The notes under the pieces were generated by a model. It ran no database searches and was not told the origin of the DNA. It was given only the letters and a program-made list of their open reading frames with translations. A stretch of 32,261 bases of DNA, taken from Treponema sp. Its GTDB lineage: Bacteria > Spirochaetota > Spirochaetia > Treponematales > Breznakiellaceae. The translations under genes were made by a program, and so were the position numbers. Shown here piece after piece: positions 13,104 to 20,247 of the stretch; position 1 is the stretch's first letter, and each line of letters opens with the position of its first letter. The stretch spans positions 1 through 32,261 of the forward strand of contig JAITNP010000048.1 in assembly GCA_031290455.1 (NCBI GenBank). The letters run 5' to 3'.

Positions 13104-13311
13104 AGTTTTTCTGCAAATTCAACAGAATTGTTTACGCTTCGCCACCTTACGACGGCTCGGGCTACGGTTTTGCTAGGTCATTCCGCTACGCTCCATTCCC
13201 ACGCAAAACCTCCGCCACATTTTGTCCGCCCTGCAAATGCTACGCATTTGCTTATTCGGGCGGCCAAAACGTTGTAAACAACCAGAACGTTATGCGCAAT
13301 TTTGAATGCCC
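13104..13311 (+). repeat. Left inverted-repeat arm of the RM module (interrupted)
   Basis: A 13-mer (AGTTTTTCTGCAA, 13104-13116) and a 24-mer starting CGTTATGCGC and ending TTTTGAATGCCC (13288-13311) recur in reverse complement at 15315-15327 and 15288-15311. The 24-mers agree at 22 of 24 positions and the 13-mers are identical. On the right the two blocks are 3 nt apart; on the left they are 171 nt apart, because a palindromic element (13128-13282) lies between them. Confidence 0.7.
13128..13282. mobile_element. MITE-like 155-bp palindromic insertion
   Basis: The element begins TTGTTTAC (13128-13135), the reverse complement of which (GTAAACAA) ends at 13281. It is flanked on both sides by CAGAA (13123-13127 and 13283-13287), as expected for a 5-bp target duplication. 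Inside are nested stems: GGTTTTGC/GCAAAACC (13166-13173 with 13203-13210), CCGCCC/GGGCGG (13226-13231 with 13258-13263) and GCAAATGC/GCATTTGC (13233-13240 with 13244-13251). There is no coding capacity. An alternative reading is a structured recombination site (attC-like). Confidence 0.5.
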
Positions 13312-13403
13312 AAAATTTTCAGAAAAAGGCATCTAATATCGCAACAAAAAACTGAAAAATTCAGGGAGCTTCGTCTTCCGTCGGTGGCGCCGATGAGGTG
13401 ATT

Positions 13404-14690
13404 ATGCAAAGCAGCATAGAATTTTTAAGGAAAAACGGTCTCTGCCCCCCCTATACAAAACTCAATAAACTTGATAAAGTAAAATCTATGGATATGCCAG
13501 CCTCTTTATTTGATATTGATTCCTCCTCTGTTGCAGTTCCAAAACAGGCAAAAAATCGCTCTTTTGCGCCAACCCTTGACTTATTTGAAGCATTATATGA
13601 AAATAATGACTATCTTACTAAGCAAATTATTACTTACATAGGCAATAAACGTTCGCTTTTGCAGTTTATTACCAAGGGAATACAGAAGGTTCAAAAATAC
13701 TTGAACAAAAACAGGTTAAATATGTTTGATGTGTTTTCTGGATCAGGGATTGTTGCAAGGCATTTTAAGCAATATTCAAACCTTCTCCTTGTTAATGATT
13801 TGGAAAAATATGTAAAAATTACCAGTGAATGTTATTTGTCAAACAAAAGCGACTTGGACATGAATTTGTTAAAGTCTTTATATACCGATCTTTCTGAAAC
13901 AATTACAAAAAAACCGCTCGTCTCCGGTATTGTTACGGAATTATACGCTCCAAAAGATGATGAAAATGTACAGAAGGATGAACGGGTATTTTATACACGC
14001 AAAAACGCAATGTATATAGATACCATGCGCGGTTTGATTGACGCTATTCCTCAAAAATATCAAAAATACTTCCTTGCACCGTTACTTTCGGAAGCTTCGG
14101 TTCATTCCAATACATCTGGTGTGTTTAAGGGATTTTACAAAAACAGAGAGATCGGGATTGGTCAATTTGGCGGAATCAATCAGGATGCCCTATCGAGAAT
14201 AAAAGGCGATATTGCGCTACCATTTCCTATTTTCAGTAACTTTACTGGTGATTTTATCGTTTATAATGGAGATTCAAATGCTGTGATAAAAGAAGCGTCG
14301 GAAGTTGATTTAGCGTATTTAGACCCACCATATAATCAACACCCTTATGGTTCCAATTATTTTATGCTTAACCTGATTCTTGAAAACAAATATCCTGAAC
14401 AAATGAGCAAAATATCAGGCATTCCAGAAAATTGGAATCGCTCCGCATATAACAAGAAGCAATGTGCCTATAACGCGCTCAGTGATTTGGTTACAAATAT
14501 TAAGGCAAAATATGTTCTCATATCTTTTAATTCAGAAGGATTTATTTCACTTGACGAAATGAAAGGTATGTTGGCGAAAATTGGCAAAGTAGAGGTCTTG
14601 GAAACAACGTATAATACATTTCGCGGTTGCCGAAATTTGGCAAATCGTGACATTCATGTTAAAGAATATCTGTATTTGTTGGAGAAATAA
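13404..14690 (+). CDS. DNA adenine methyltransferase (D12/Dam-like, alpha-class order)
   Basis: A 428-residue N6-adenine methyltransferase, the modification half of a type II system. Motif order is X (YIGNKRSLLQFI, about 75-90), I (FDVFSGSGIVARHF, about 105-118), then a long recognition region, then catalytic motif IV (YLDPPYNQHPYGSNYF, DPPY about 307-310) and motif V/VI-like 'YVLISFNSEGF'. That order is the alpha class. ATG 13404 is preferred, with GAGG at 13395-13398; GTG 13398 is an alternative. The gene is visibly AT-rich, unlike the genes either side. It abuts the endonuclease frame (TAA at 14688-14690, then ATG at 14691). It appears intact, which would leave an orphan methylase because its partner is broken. 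By partner family the target may resemble GAATTC, but this is inference. Confidence 0.85.
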   Translation: MQSSIEFLRKNGLCPPYTKLNKLDKVKSMDMPASLFDIDSSSVAVPKQAKNRSFAPTLDLFEALYENNDYLTKQIITYIGNKRSLLQFITKGIQKVQKYLNKNRLNMFDVFSGSGIVARHFKQYSNLLLVNDLEKYVKITSECYLSNKSDLDMNLLKSLYTDLSETITKKPLVSGIVTELYAPKDDENVQKDERVFYTRKNAMYIDTMRGLIDAIPQKYQKYFLAPLLSEASVHSNTSGVFKGFYKNREIGIGQFGGINQDALSRIKGDIALPFPIFSNFTGDFIVYNGDSNAVIKEASEVDLAYLDPPYNQHPYGSNYFMLNLILENKYPEQMSKISGIPENWNRSAYNKKQCAYNALSDLVTNIKAKYVLISFNSEGFISLDEMKGMLAKIGKVEVLETTYNTFRGCRNLANRDIHVKEYLYLLEK

Positions 14691-15204
14691 ATGGCGCACA
14701 AAGATGCATTGCGAAACCAATGGACAGGAACTATAATCAATTAGATTTGATTCTTCTTCGATGCGTCCTGGCGGTGGCGTTTTAAGCATTTTGTCAAAAA
14801 ACGAAAACAAAAAATACCCGATACTGATTACCGAAGTAAAAAATCAAGGTACAAATGATTTGAGAGCTAAAGAGGGGAAAACGAAACAGGCAAAAGGAAA
14901 TGCCATTGAGCGATTAGGAAAAAATGTTATCGGTTTTAGAACCGCGTTATTGCATGAATCAATTTTCCCGTTTGTTTGTTTTGGGGAGGGTTGCGATTTT
15001 GCTCCTGATTCATCAATTTTAGATAGAGTGATAACAATATCCATGTTTGGTGACTTGAATAAAATTAGCGTTCATAATGAAGGACCGAATGGCATATTTA
15101 ATCACGGCAGTTTCTATTTTAGGGAAATAAAATGGACTGTGGATGAAATGGCGAAAATTATGAAGGAATTTGCGGAAAAAAGTGTTTTGTATAAAAACCG
15201 TTAA
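14691..15204 (+). pseudogene. Broken EcoRI-like restriction endonuclease
   Basis: The frame starting at ATG 14691 (MAHKDALRNQWTGTIIN) stops after 17 codons. The frame from 14737, carried on from 14761 to 15204, gives clear similarity to the catalytic and C-terminal part of EcoRI: SSSMRPGGGVLSI (EcoRI has SSIKPDGGIVEV), ILITEVKNQG (EcoRI LVAEAKHQG, with catalytic Glu and Lys), KGNAIERLGKN (EcoRI AGNAIERSHKN) and ESIFPFVCFGEGCDF (EcoRI ESHFPYVLFLEGSNF). About 70-80 N-terminal residues expected for the family are missing. The catalytic Asp of the PD motif is Gly here (RPGGG). On both counts the enzyme should be inactive. It lies directly behind the methyltransferase in the same AT-rich module. 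Family call strong; inactivity inferred. Confidence 0.82.
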
Positions 15205-15272
15205 GACATCTGTGGCATGCCGCTTCGTTGCAGTATTTTGTTGAAAAAAGTTGTGCTAAAGTGGGAATAGTA

Positions 15273-15287
15273 GCCGCCGTTGGCGGC
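15273..15287. repeat. Short GC-rich hairpin at the right edge of the RM module
   Basis: GCCGCC and GGCGGC (15273-15278 and 15282-15287) flank a 3-nt loop and sit directly inside the right inverted-repeat arm. It could help terminate the RM transcript, although no T-run follows it on the + strand. Confidence 0.5.
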
Positions 15288-15327
15288 GGGCATTCAAAAC
15301 AGCGCATAACGAGGTTGCAGAAAAACT
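15288..15327 (-). repeat. Right inverted-repeat arm of the RM module
   Basis: Reverse-complement counterpart of the left arm: the 24-mer at 15288-15311 (22/24 identical) and the 13-mer at 15315-15327 (identical), separated by 3 nt. Together with the left arm it brackets the methyltransferase and endonuclease genes in about 2.2 kb. Confidence 0.7.
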
Positions 15328-15330
15328 CTA

Positions 15331-15782
15331 GACAAACAGACCATAATCGTGGCTTTATGGCACATGACAAGACGACCAACGGGACGTGGGAACGCCCCCC
15401 CAGGTAAGACCGGGCCGCGCCAATTTTTTCTTCGCTATCCGTGTAGCCCAGGGCCTTTTGCAAAATCCGAACTGCCTCAGATTTTTCAGTCCGTTGCAGG
15501 GGCAATCCCCTGAACCTGTCCTTTACCCTAAGGCCCGTGCGTCCTAAGGTGGTTTGCATCATACTCAGTCATCTTAGCCCAGAACAGCCCCACGCCACCG
15601 ACGGTGGCGTATTCCGCATCTCTGGGATGTTCAAAGGGTACCACATCCATGCCGATATAGCTCAGGGTAGCGGTTCTCCCAGAGCCGCTCTTCCCCTTCT
15701 CATGAGGTTATTTCGGGATATTGAGAGACAGCGCCGGAAACACAGTCCTCGCTGCTCTTTAACTTTAATGGCGCTTTAGGTT
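15331..15782 (-). pseudogene. Decayed protein-coding remnant, family not recognised
   Basis: Minus-strand translation shows two protein-like stretches in different frames. Upstream (about 15700-15540) one reads 'YIGMDVVPFEHPRDAEYATV' followed by 'GGVGLFWAKMTEYDANH'. Downstream (about 15530-15370) another reads 'RFRGLPLQRTEKSEAVRIL' followed by 'QKALGYTDSEEKIGAARSYL'. Both have normal amino-acid composition, and stops and frame changes lie between and around them. I do not recognise the family. It is best read as an old gene broken by at least one frameshift and truncated beside the RM module. Confidence 0.4.
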
Positions 15783-15818
15783 ATGATAAGCAAAACCTAT
15801 ACCTTGGGGGATTATATT

Positions 15819-16061
15819 GTGAATGTTATTATGATTTGCATGGGAAGCTCCTGCTTTAGCCGGGGCAATGTGCATAACGCCGAATTTATCAAGCGGTACA
15901 TCGTGGAAACCGGGCAGCAGGACAACGTTGCGCTGTCCGGATGCCTCTGCCGGAATGCATGTAAAAAGGGACCCAATATTATCGTTGACGAGAACATGAT
16001 TTCCCAGGTCTCACCGGGAATACTACCGGATTTGCTCGATCAATTACTGGGGAACCGGTGA
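15819..16061 (+). CDS. Thioredoxin-like [2Fe-2S] ferredoxin of the sensory hydrogenase operon
   Basis: About 80 residues (MNVIMICMGSSCFSRGN...). It carries the four-cysteine pattern of the thioredoxin-like 2Fe-2S fold: CMGSSC (C-x4-C) near the N-terminus and CRNAC (C-x3-C, within GCLCRNACKKGP) about 35-40 residues later. Such proteins resemble NuoE/HndA C-terminal domains and shuttle electrons to hydrogenase modules. I prefer GTG 15819 because GGGGGA lies 7 nt upstream; ATG 15783 (12 more residues) and ATG 15831 are alternatives. The stop overlaps the next gene's GTG by 4 nt, so it is coupled to the hydrogenase-like gene and probably passes electrons to or from it. Confidence 0.8.
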   Translation: MNVIMICMGSSCFSRGNVHNAEFIKRYIVETGQQDNVALSGCLCRNACKKGPNIIVDENMISQVSPGILPDLLDQLLGNR

Positions 16062-17818
16062 GTATGATGCGGTTTCACTATCCTATTTACTCCACCCCTG
16101 CCAACTGTCAGGATTGCTACAAATGTATTCGCCGTTGTCCGGTCAAGGCAATCAGCGTCGTAAAGGGTCACGCCCAAATTGTTGAAGCCATGTGTATTCT
16201 TTGCGGACGCTGTGTCATCAATTGCCCCTCCTTTGCGAAACGCCCGCGGAACGATACGGAGCGGGTCAAACAGCTCATGCAGGGGCATAAAAAAGTGTTT
16301 ATCTCCCTGGCGCCTTCATATATTGCGGAATTGAGCGAATTTACACCCCGTCAACTTGAAATAGCCCTTAAACAGCTGGGTTTTTTTGCGATTTCAGAAA
16401 CGGCGCTGGGCGCTGATTTGGTTTCAGCGCAGATTGCCGATGATTTGCAGCGGGGAGCGGCAGAAAGGGACGGGCAAAAACTGGTTATTTCATCGACCTG
16501 TCCCTCAGTGGTTGAATACATAAAACGCTACGCCCCAAGTTTTACGCCGTATATTACCAGCCGGGCCTCTCCCCTGCTGGTCCATGCACGGCTTTTGCGC
16601 AAACACTATGGCAATGATATCGGCGTAGTGTTTGCCGGTCCCTGTATCGCAAGAAAACGGGAGGCCGACCAATGGAAAGAAATCGACGCCGCCATTACCT
16701 TTCATGAACTGCGAAGCTGGTTCAAAGATGAAGGTATATCCGGTGGGACCATCGTAGCGGATAGGGAGGCGGAGTTTGTGCCCTGCCGGGCCGGGAAAGG
16801 CGCGCTTTTTCCCCTGGGTGGCGCCATGATTACCGCCCTGAACCAGTACAGCACGAGGGAGGACAAAACCCCTCCGTTCTTTTCGATAGCGGTTTCCGGT
16901 ATTGACCAAATCAAAGAAACCCTCCAGGTTTTTGATCCCGCATCTTTGACCCGCCCGCTTTTTCTGGACTTGCTTTCCTGTGATGGGGGCTGCATAAACG
17001 GTCCGGGCATGACAAACACCAGTTCCGGCCTCATGCGCCGGGTGAAAATTCTTGAGTACGGGGAAACCGCCAGCGGCACCCTCAACGAGACAGCCCTCGA
17101 AAATGACCTACTGGTTTCAGAGACCCTTCTGGCGCAGGACATGCCGCAGATAACCCACACCGAAGGGGAGATCCGGTCGGCGCTGCGGCTGGTAGGAAAA
17201 TTCACCGCACAGGACGAACTGAACTGCTCAAGCTGCGGGTATGAAACCTGCCGCGACTTTGCCGGGGCAATGCTTGATAACCGGGCGGAACGGACCATGT
17301 GTACCTCCTATATGCGGCTGTTGGCGCAAAAAAAAGCGAACGGCCTTATTCGCGCCATTCCCAGCGGTGTGGTCATTGCTGATAAAAATCTGAAAATTGT
17401 TGAGTGCAATCAGAGTTTCGCCCGGCTTATGGGGCAGGATATCGAAGTAATGTTTGAAGTGACCCCAGGACTTGAAGGGGTCGATTTGCGGAAAATCACC
17501 GGATCGGCCCATTACTTTAAGGATGTGCTTGCGGTGGACAGCCCCGAGGGTATTGAATGTGATATCCGTGAAGGTAAAAAGATTCTGCACATCAATGTAT
17601 TTGTGGTCGAAAAAGGGGAAATCGCCGCCGGCGTTATTGAAGACATTACGGTTCCACAAATCCGGCGGGACGAGACCATATCCCGGGCTCAGAAGATCAT
17701 CGACAAAAATGTGGCCACGGTACAAAAAATCGCCTTCCTCCTGGGGGAAAACGCGGCGGAAACCGAATCAATTCTCTATTCGATTATCGATTCCTATTCC
17801 GAAGGAGCAGATGAATAA
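16058..17818 (+). CDS. Sensory [FeFe]-hydrogenase-like protein with PAS domain (HydS/HsfB type)
   Basis: A 586-residue multidomain protein. Residues 17-27 and 46-56 carry two [4Fe-4S] ferredoxin motifs (CQDCYKCIRRC, CILCGRCVINC). The iron-hydrogenase C-terminal domain follows, with four H-cluster ligand cysteines apparently present: SSTCP (C148), GPCIARKREA (C196) and SCDGGCINGPG (C308, C312). The usual TSCCP reads STCP, so the proton-transfer Cys is Thr, as in sensory (group C/D) hydrogenases that turn over slowly. A further Fe-S motif (CSSCGYETC, from about 390) and a PAS-like domain (about 425-530) end the protein. It probably reports H2 or redox state to the phosphatase downstream. GTG 16058 is used; ATGs at 16064 and 16067 are alternatives. 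Confidence 0.88.
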   Translation: MSMMRFHYPIYSTPANCQDCYKCIRRCPVKAISVVKGHAQIVEAMCILCGRCVINCPSFAKRPRNDTERVKQLMQGHKKVFISLAPSYIAELSEFTPRQLEIALKQLGFFAISETALGADLVSAQIADDLQRGAAERDGQKLVISSTCPSVVEYIKRYAPSFTPYITSRASPLLVHARLLRKHYGNDIGVVFAGPCIARKREADQWKEIDAAITFHELRSWFKDEGISGGTIVADREAEFVPCRAGKGALFPLGGAMITALNQYSTREDKTPPFFSIAVSGIDQIKETLQVFDPASLTRPLFLDLLSCDGGCINGPGMTNTSSGLMRRVKILEYGETASGTLNETALENDLLVSETLLAQDMPQITHTEGEIRSALRLVGKFTAQDELNCSSCGYETCRDFAGAMLDNRAERTMCTSYMRLLAQKKANGLIRAIPSGVVIADKNLKIVECNQSFARLMGQDIEVMFEVTPGLEGVDLRKITGSAHYFKDVLAVDSPEGIECDIREGKKILHINVFVVEKGEIAAGVIEDITVPQIRRDETISRAQKIIDKNVATVQKIAFLLGENAAETESILYSIIDSYSEGADE

Positions 17819-19050
17819 TGGCGGTATCTTTAACGGATGTATCTTTAGACGAGGATCTGTCTGAAACCTTCATAGAGGTGGATCATTTTCAGGTACGCAA
17901 GTACCATGAAAAAGCAGCGGGAGATGTTTTTCTGTCCCAGAAGAATCACACCGACGGGCGGGTTATCGCGACCCTGTCTGACGGCCTTGGTTCGGGAATC
18001 AAGGCCAGCGTTCTTGCGACCCTTGCCGCCACCATGGCGACCAAATTCATTTCCTTTAATATTCCGATCCGGCGCGCGGCGGAAATTATTATGAACACCC
18101 TTCCGGTATGCAGCGAGCGGGGCATCAGCTATGCGACCTTTACCCTGGTTGATATTGAAACCACTGCGGTGGTAAAAATCATTGAATATCACAATCCCGG
18201 TTATGTGTTGATACGCCAGCAAACCATGATCGAACCAATCAAGGAAATGACCCCCTTTAAGCGGAAAAATAAAAAGACCGGCCCGAAGCAAGACTCGTTT
18301 TTGTTTTATTCAAAGTATGCCGCACGTCCCGGCGACCGGCTGGTGTTCTTTTCGGATGGTGTAACCCAATCGGGCATGGGAACCAAGGAGCGTCCTTTCG
18401 GCTGGGGGGTAGGGGCGCAGCTTTTTATTCTGGAAACCATAAAAAAAACACCCGATATAAGCGCCCGGGATCTGGCCCGGGTGATTGTGCAGGAAGCGGC
18501 TTTTAACGACGGCGGCAAACCCCAGGACGACATTTCCTGCGCCGTGGTCTATTTCAGGCATCCCCGCAACATGCTGATACTAACCGGCCCGCCGGTGTAT
18601 CCTGAAAACGATCGGGAAATCGCACGGCTTTTGGGGGCCTTTGAGGGCATAAAAGTTATCTGCGGGGGGACCACCGCGAATATCATTTCCCGGGAGTTGG
18701 AAAAACCAATAACCATGTCGTGGACAGACTTTGATCCCAAAGTGCCGCCTATGTCCCGGATTGAAGGCGCCGACTTGGTTACTGAAGGAATTATCACCAT
18801 GGGGGTTGTATCAGAAATTCTTTCCGCCAACGGGGAGTATGAACCGGGAAAAAAGAATGCCGCGACAAAAATAGTTGACCTCTTATTAAACAGCGACCGA
18901 ATAACTTTCGTGGTGGGAACAAAGATCAACGAGGCCCATCAGGATCCCAGTATGCCGGTGGAGCTTGAAATACGGCGCAATGTGATAAAAAAAATCGCCG
19001 CCCTGCTGGAAGAACGCTACTTAAAAGAAGTACGGATTCAATATTTTTGA
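17818..19050 (+). CDS. PPM/SpoIIE-type serine phosphatase, output of the hydrogenase sensor
   Basis: A 410-residue protein. Residues about 20-240 show SpoIIE/PPM phosphatase motifs: 'KAAGDVFLSQKNHTDGRVIA', 'LSDGLGSGIKASVLA' (metal-binding Asp-Gly), 'RLVFFSDGVTQSGMG' and 'GGKPQDDISCAVVYF' (metal-binding Asp). The C-terminal 170 residues (from 'ILTGPPVYPENDREIARLL') form a second conserved region of unknown function. The ATG overlaps the previous stop (TAATG), giving tight coupling. In this arrangement the phosphatase would dephosphorylate an anti-sigma antagonist or another Ser-phosphoprotein in response to the H2 sensor; no partner is visible nearby. The PPM assignment is firm, the pathway is inference. 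Confidence 0.87.
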   Translation: MAVSLTDVSLDEDLSETFIEVDHFQVRKYHEKAAGDVFLSQKNHTDGRVIATLSDGLGSGIKASVLATLAATMATKFISFNIPIRRAAEIIMNTLPVCSERGISYATFTLVDIETTAVVKIIEYHNPGYVLIRQQTMIEPIKEMTPFKRKNKKTGPKQDSFLFYSKYAARPGDRLVFFSDGVTQSGMGTKERPFGWGVGAQLFILETIKKTPDISARDLARVIVQEAAFNDGGKPQDDISCAVVYFRHPRNMLILTGPPVYPENDREIARLLGAFEGIKVICGGTTANIISRELEKPITMSWTDFDPKVPPMSRIEGADLVTEGIITMGVVSEILSANGEYEPGKKNAATKIVDLLLNSDRITFVVGTKINEAHQDPSMPVELEIRRNVIKKIAALLEERYLKEVRIQYF

Positions 19051-19101
19051 TCCGCTTCAATGTGGGATGGGTGCGGGGATCGGGGCCGATAATCAGCGGA
19101 C

Positions 19102-19230
19102 GTGAGGGGGCAGGAAAATCCCTGGGGCGCTCATGCTAGGGTTCTGGGACGAGATTGGATTGAGCTTCACGCTTTGGGGCCAGAACCCGTCGGTCACATG
19201 AGCGCCCCAGGGATTTTCCTGCCCCCCCAC
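19102..19230. mobile_element. 129-bp hairpin/MITE-like inverted-repeat element
   Basis: Arms of 30 bp are perfectly complementary (19106-19135 and 19197-19226; left arm starts GGGGGCAGGAAAATCCC) and extend outwards with one mismatch to 19102/19230. An inner stem GGGTTCTGG/CCAGAACCC (19139-19147 with 19180-19188) gives a second tier. GGAC occurs immediately on both sides (19098-19101 and 19231-19234), as for a short target duplication. No coding capacity. It lies between the phosphatase gene and a broken DUF4384 gene. Confidence 0.65.
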
Positions 19231-19231
19231 G

Positions 19232-19779
19232 GACGATGGTTCCGGCGTGGTCGCGCAATATCCCGAAAAATGATACAATACGGTACAGCAGTTGACCGAA
19301 CAGGAGGCCCTGCTGCAGCCCTTTGACGGGAAACGCAACAACTTTGAACTGCATATTTGGCCCGGCTCCCAAAAGAACGGGTACTATGACAACGAGGAGC
19401 TATTCATCAATCTCCGGGCCAATGAAGATTGCTATTTTGTGGTGTATCAGGTTGATATTGACAACAACATGCATCTACCCCAACTTCTGGGAGATCGGCA
19501 AAAATGTCCTCAAGGTGGGGGTTACCCGGACCATCCCGGAAGACACCAGTTTTGTGCTTCACCCCCTTACGGAGAAGAACGGATCTTCGTGTACGCTTCC
19601 CAGCGCCCCTTCACCATTCCTGAAGACCAGTACAGCCCCCAGTCCATTTCCCGGGAGCGTCTTGCCTCCCCCAGGCGCTCTGGCGGATTGAGAGCGGTTC
19701 CGGCGACGGTTCCAAAGCCTTGTCGGTAGTTCCCCGGGGCGCTACCGGACAATTCAGCTATACCATACTGCCGAAATAG
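19232..19779 (+). pseudogene. DUF4384-domain protein, truncated and frameshifted
   Basis: Collinear pieces in three frames form a DUF4384 domain. In the frame open to about 19470 there is 'FELHIWPGSQKNGYYDNEEL' followed by 'FINLRANEDCYFVVYQVD'. The next frame gives 'IYPNFWEIGKNVLKVGVTRT' up to about 19560. The first frame resumes with 'PPYGEERIFVYASQRPFT' and 'DQYSPQSISRERLAS'. A final shift near 19675 leads to 'ALSVVPRGATGQFSYTILPK' and TAG at 19777-19779. There is also an in-frame stop near 19272. The 5' part of the gene is missing, replaced by the hairpin element. Intact relatives are usually C-terminal domains of larger secreted proteins. Confidence 0.7.
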
Positions 19780-19874
19780 ACGGACATTTTATACACCCTG
19801 CCGGAATTAAACCCCATGTGACCTCCGATCTAGTTTATGTGGGTTAAATTTGTATTTTTAGGCAATGCATCCCC

Positions 19875-19902
19875 TTGACATTGGCCAAGACATCAGTATA
19901 AT
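19875..19902 (+). promoter_or_regulatory. Consensus sigma-70 promoter upstream of the cobalamin riboswitch
   Basis: A perfect -35 TTGACA (19875-19880) and a perfect -10 TATAAT (19897-19902) are separated by 16 nt. Transcription would begin about 19909, just at the first riboswitch stem (19910). This is the best consensus promoter I found in the window. Confidence 0.8.
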
Positions 19903-19909
19903 AAAATTT

Positions 19910-20069
19910 GTATACTTCAGAGGAAGTGAGGTGAAATGCCTCCGCTATCCCGTAACTGTAATCGGGTACGATTCTATCAGGGCAACCACTGGTTATAAAG
20001 AAAGTATTTTCTTTTTCCGGGAAGGTTGATGGAAAAGGTTGATCCGTAAGTCAGGAGACTTTGGTATAC
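19910..20069 (+). promoter_or_regulatory. Cobalamin (adenosylcobalamin-type) riboswitch
   Basis: Conserved landmarks appear in the right order: GAGGTGAAATGCCTCCGC (19927-19944), CCCGTAACTGTAATCGGG (the conserved AACTGTAA), CAACCACTGG (the 'GCCACTG' box), CCGGGAAGGTTGATGG, and AAGTCAGGAGAC (20048-20059), the B12-box end. The ends pair as a closing stem, GTATAC at 19910-19915 with GTATAC at 20064-20069. It would bind adenosylcobalamin and control downstream transcription or translation. No protein gene follows on the + strand: the next gene (mtaB) runs the other way, ending 178 nt later. Confidence 0.88.
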
Positions 20070-20182
20070 ATAATCTTATTTGCCAGGCTTCGTGGATAGG
20101 GCCGGAGGTATCATTCGTTTCTTATAAACGGCTTTATCGAAGAATGCTTGCATGTAAGGTTTTTTATTTTTTTGTGAAAATA

Positions 20183-20237
20183 GAACGTCGTAACGAACAT
20201 GCTTTTAACGGTTTTCGCATGATTCGTTATGGCGTTC
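20183..20237 (+). terminator. Terminator-like hairpin after the riboswitch (possibly bidirectional)
   Basis: A long stem pairs 20183-20202 (GAACGTCGTAACGAACATGC) with 20217-20237, followed by a U-rich tail (TTTATTGTCTTT). In + strand RNA the two non-Watson-Crick positions are G-U wobbles; in minus-strand RNA they would be A-C mismatches. One bulged A is required. This favours the hairpin acting on + strand transcripts, although it also lies 10 nt beyond the mtaB stop and could end that transcript too. Confidence 0.6.
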
Positions 20238-20247
20238 TTTATTGTCT

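Noticed and set aside
13128-13311. Confident integron attC call
   Set aside because: GTTATGC departs from the GTTRRRY core, no paired core site lies at the expected distance, the two outer arms are inverted rather than direct repeats, and no integrase is visible.
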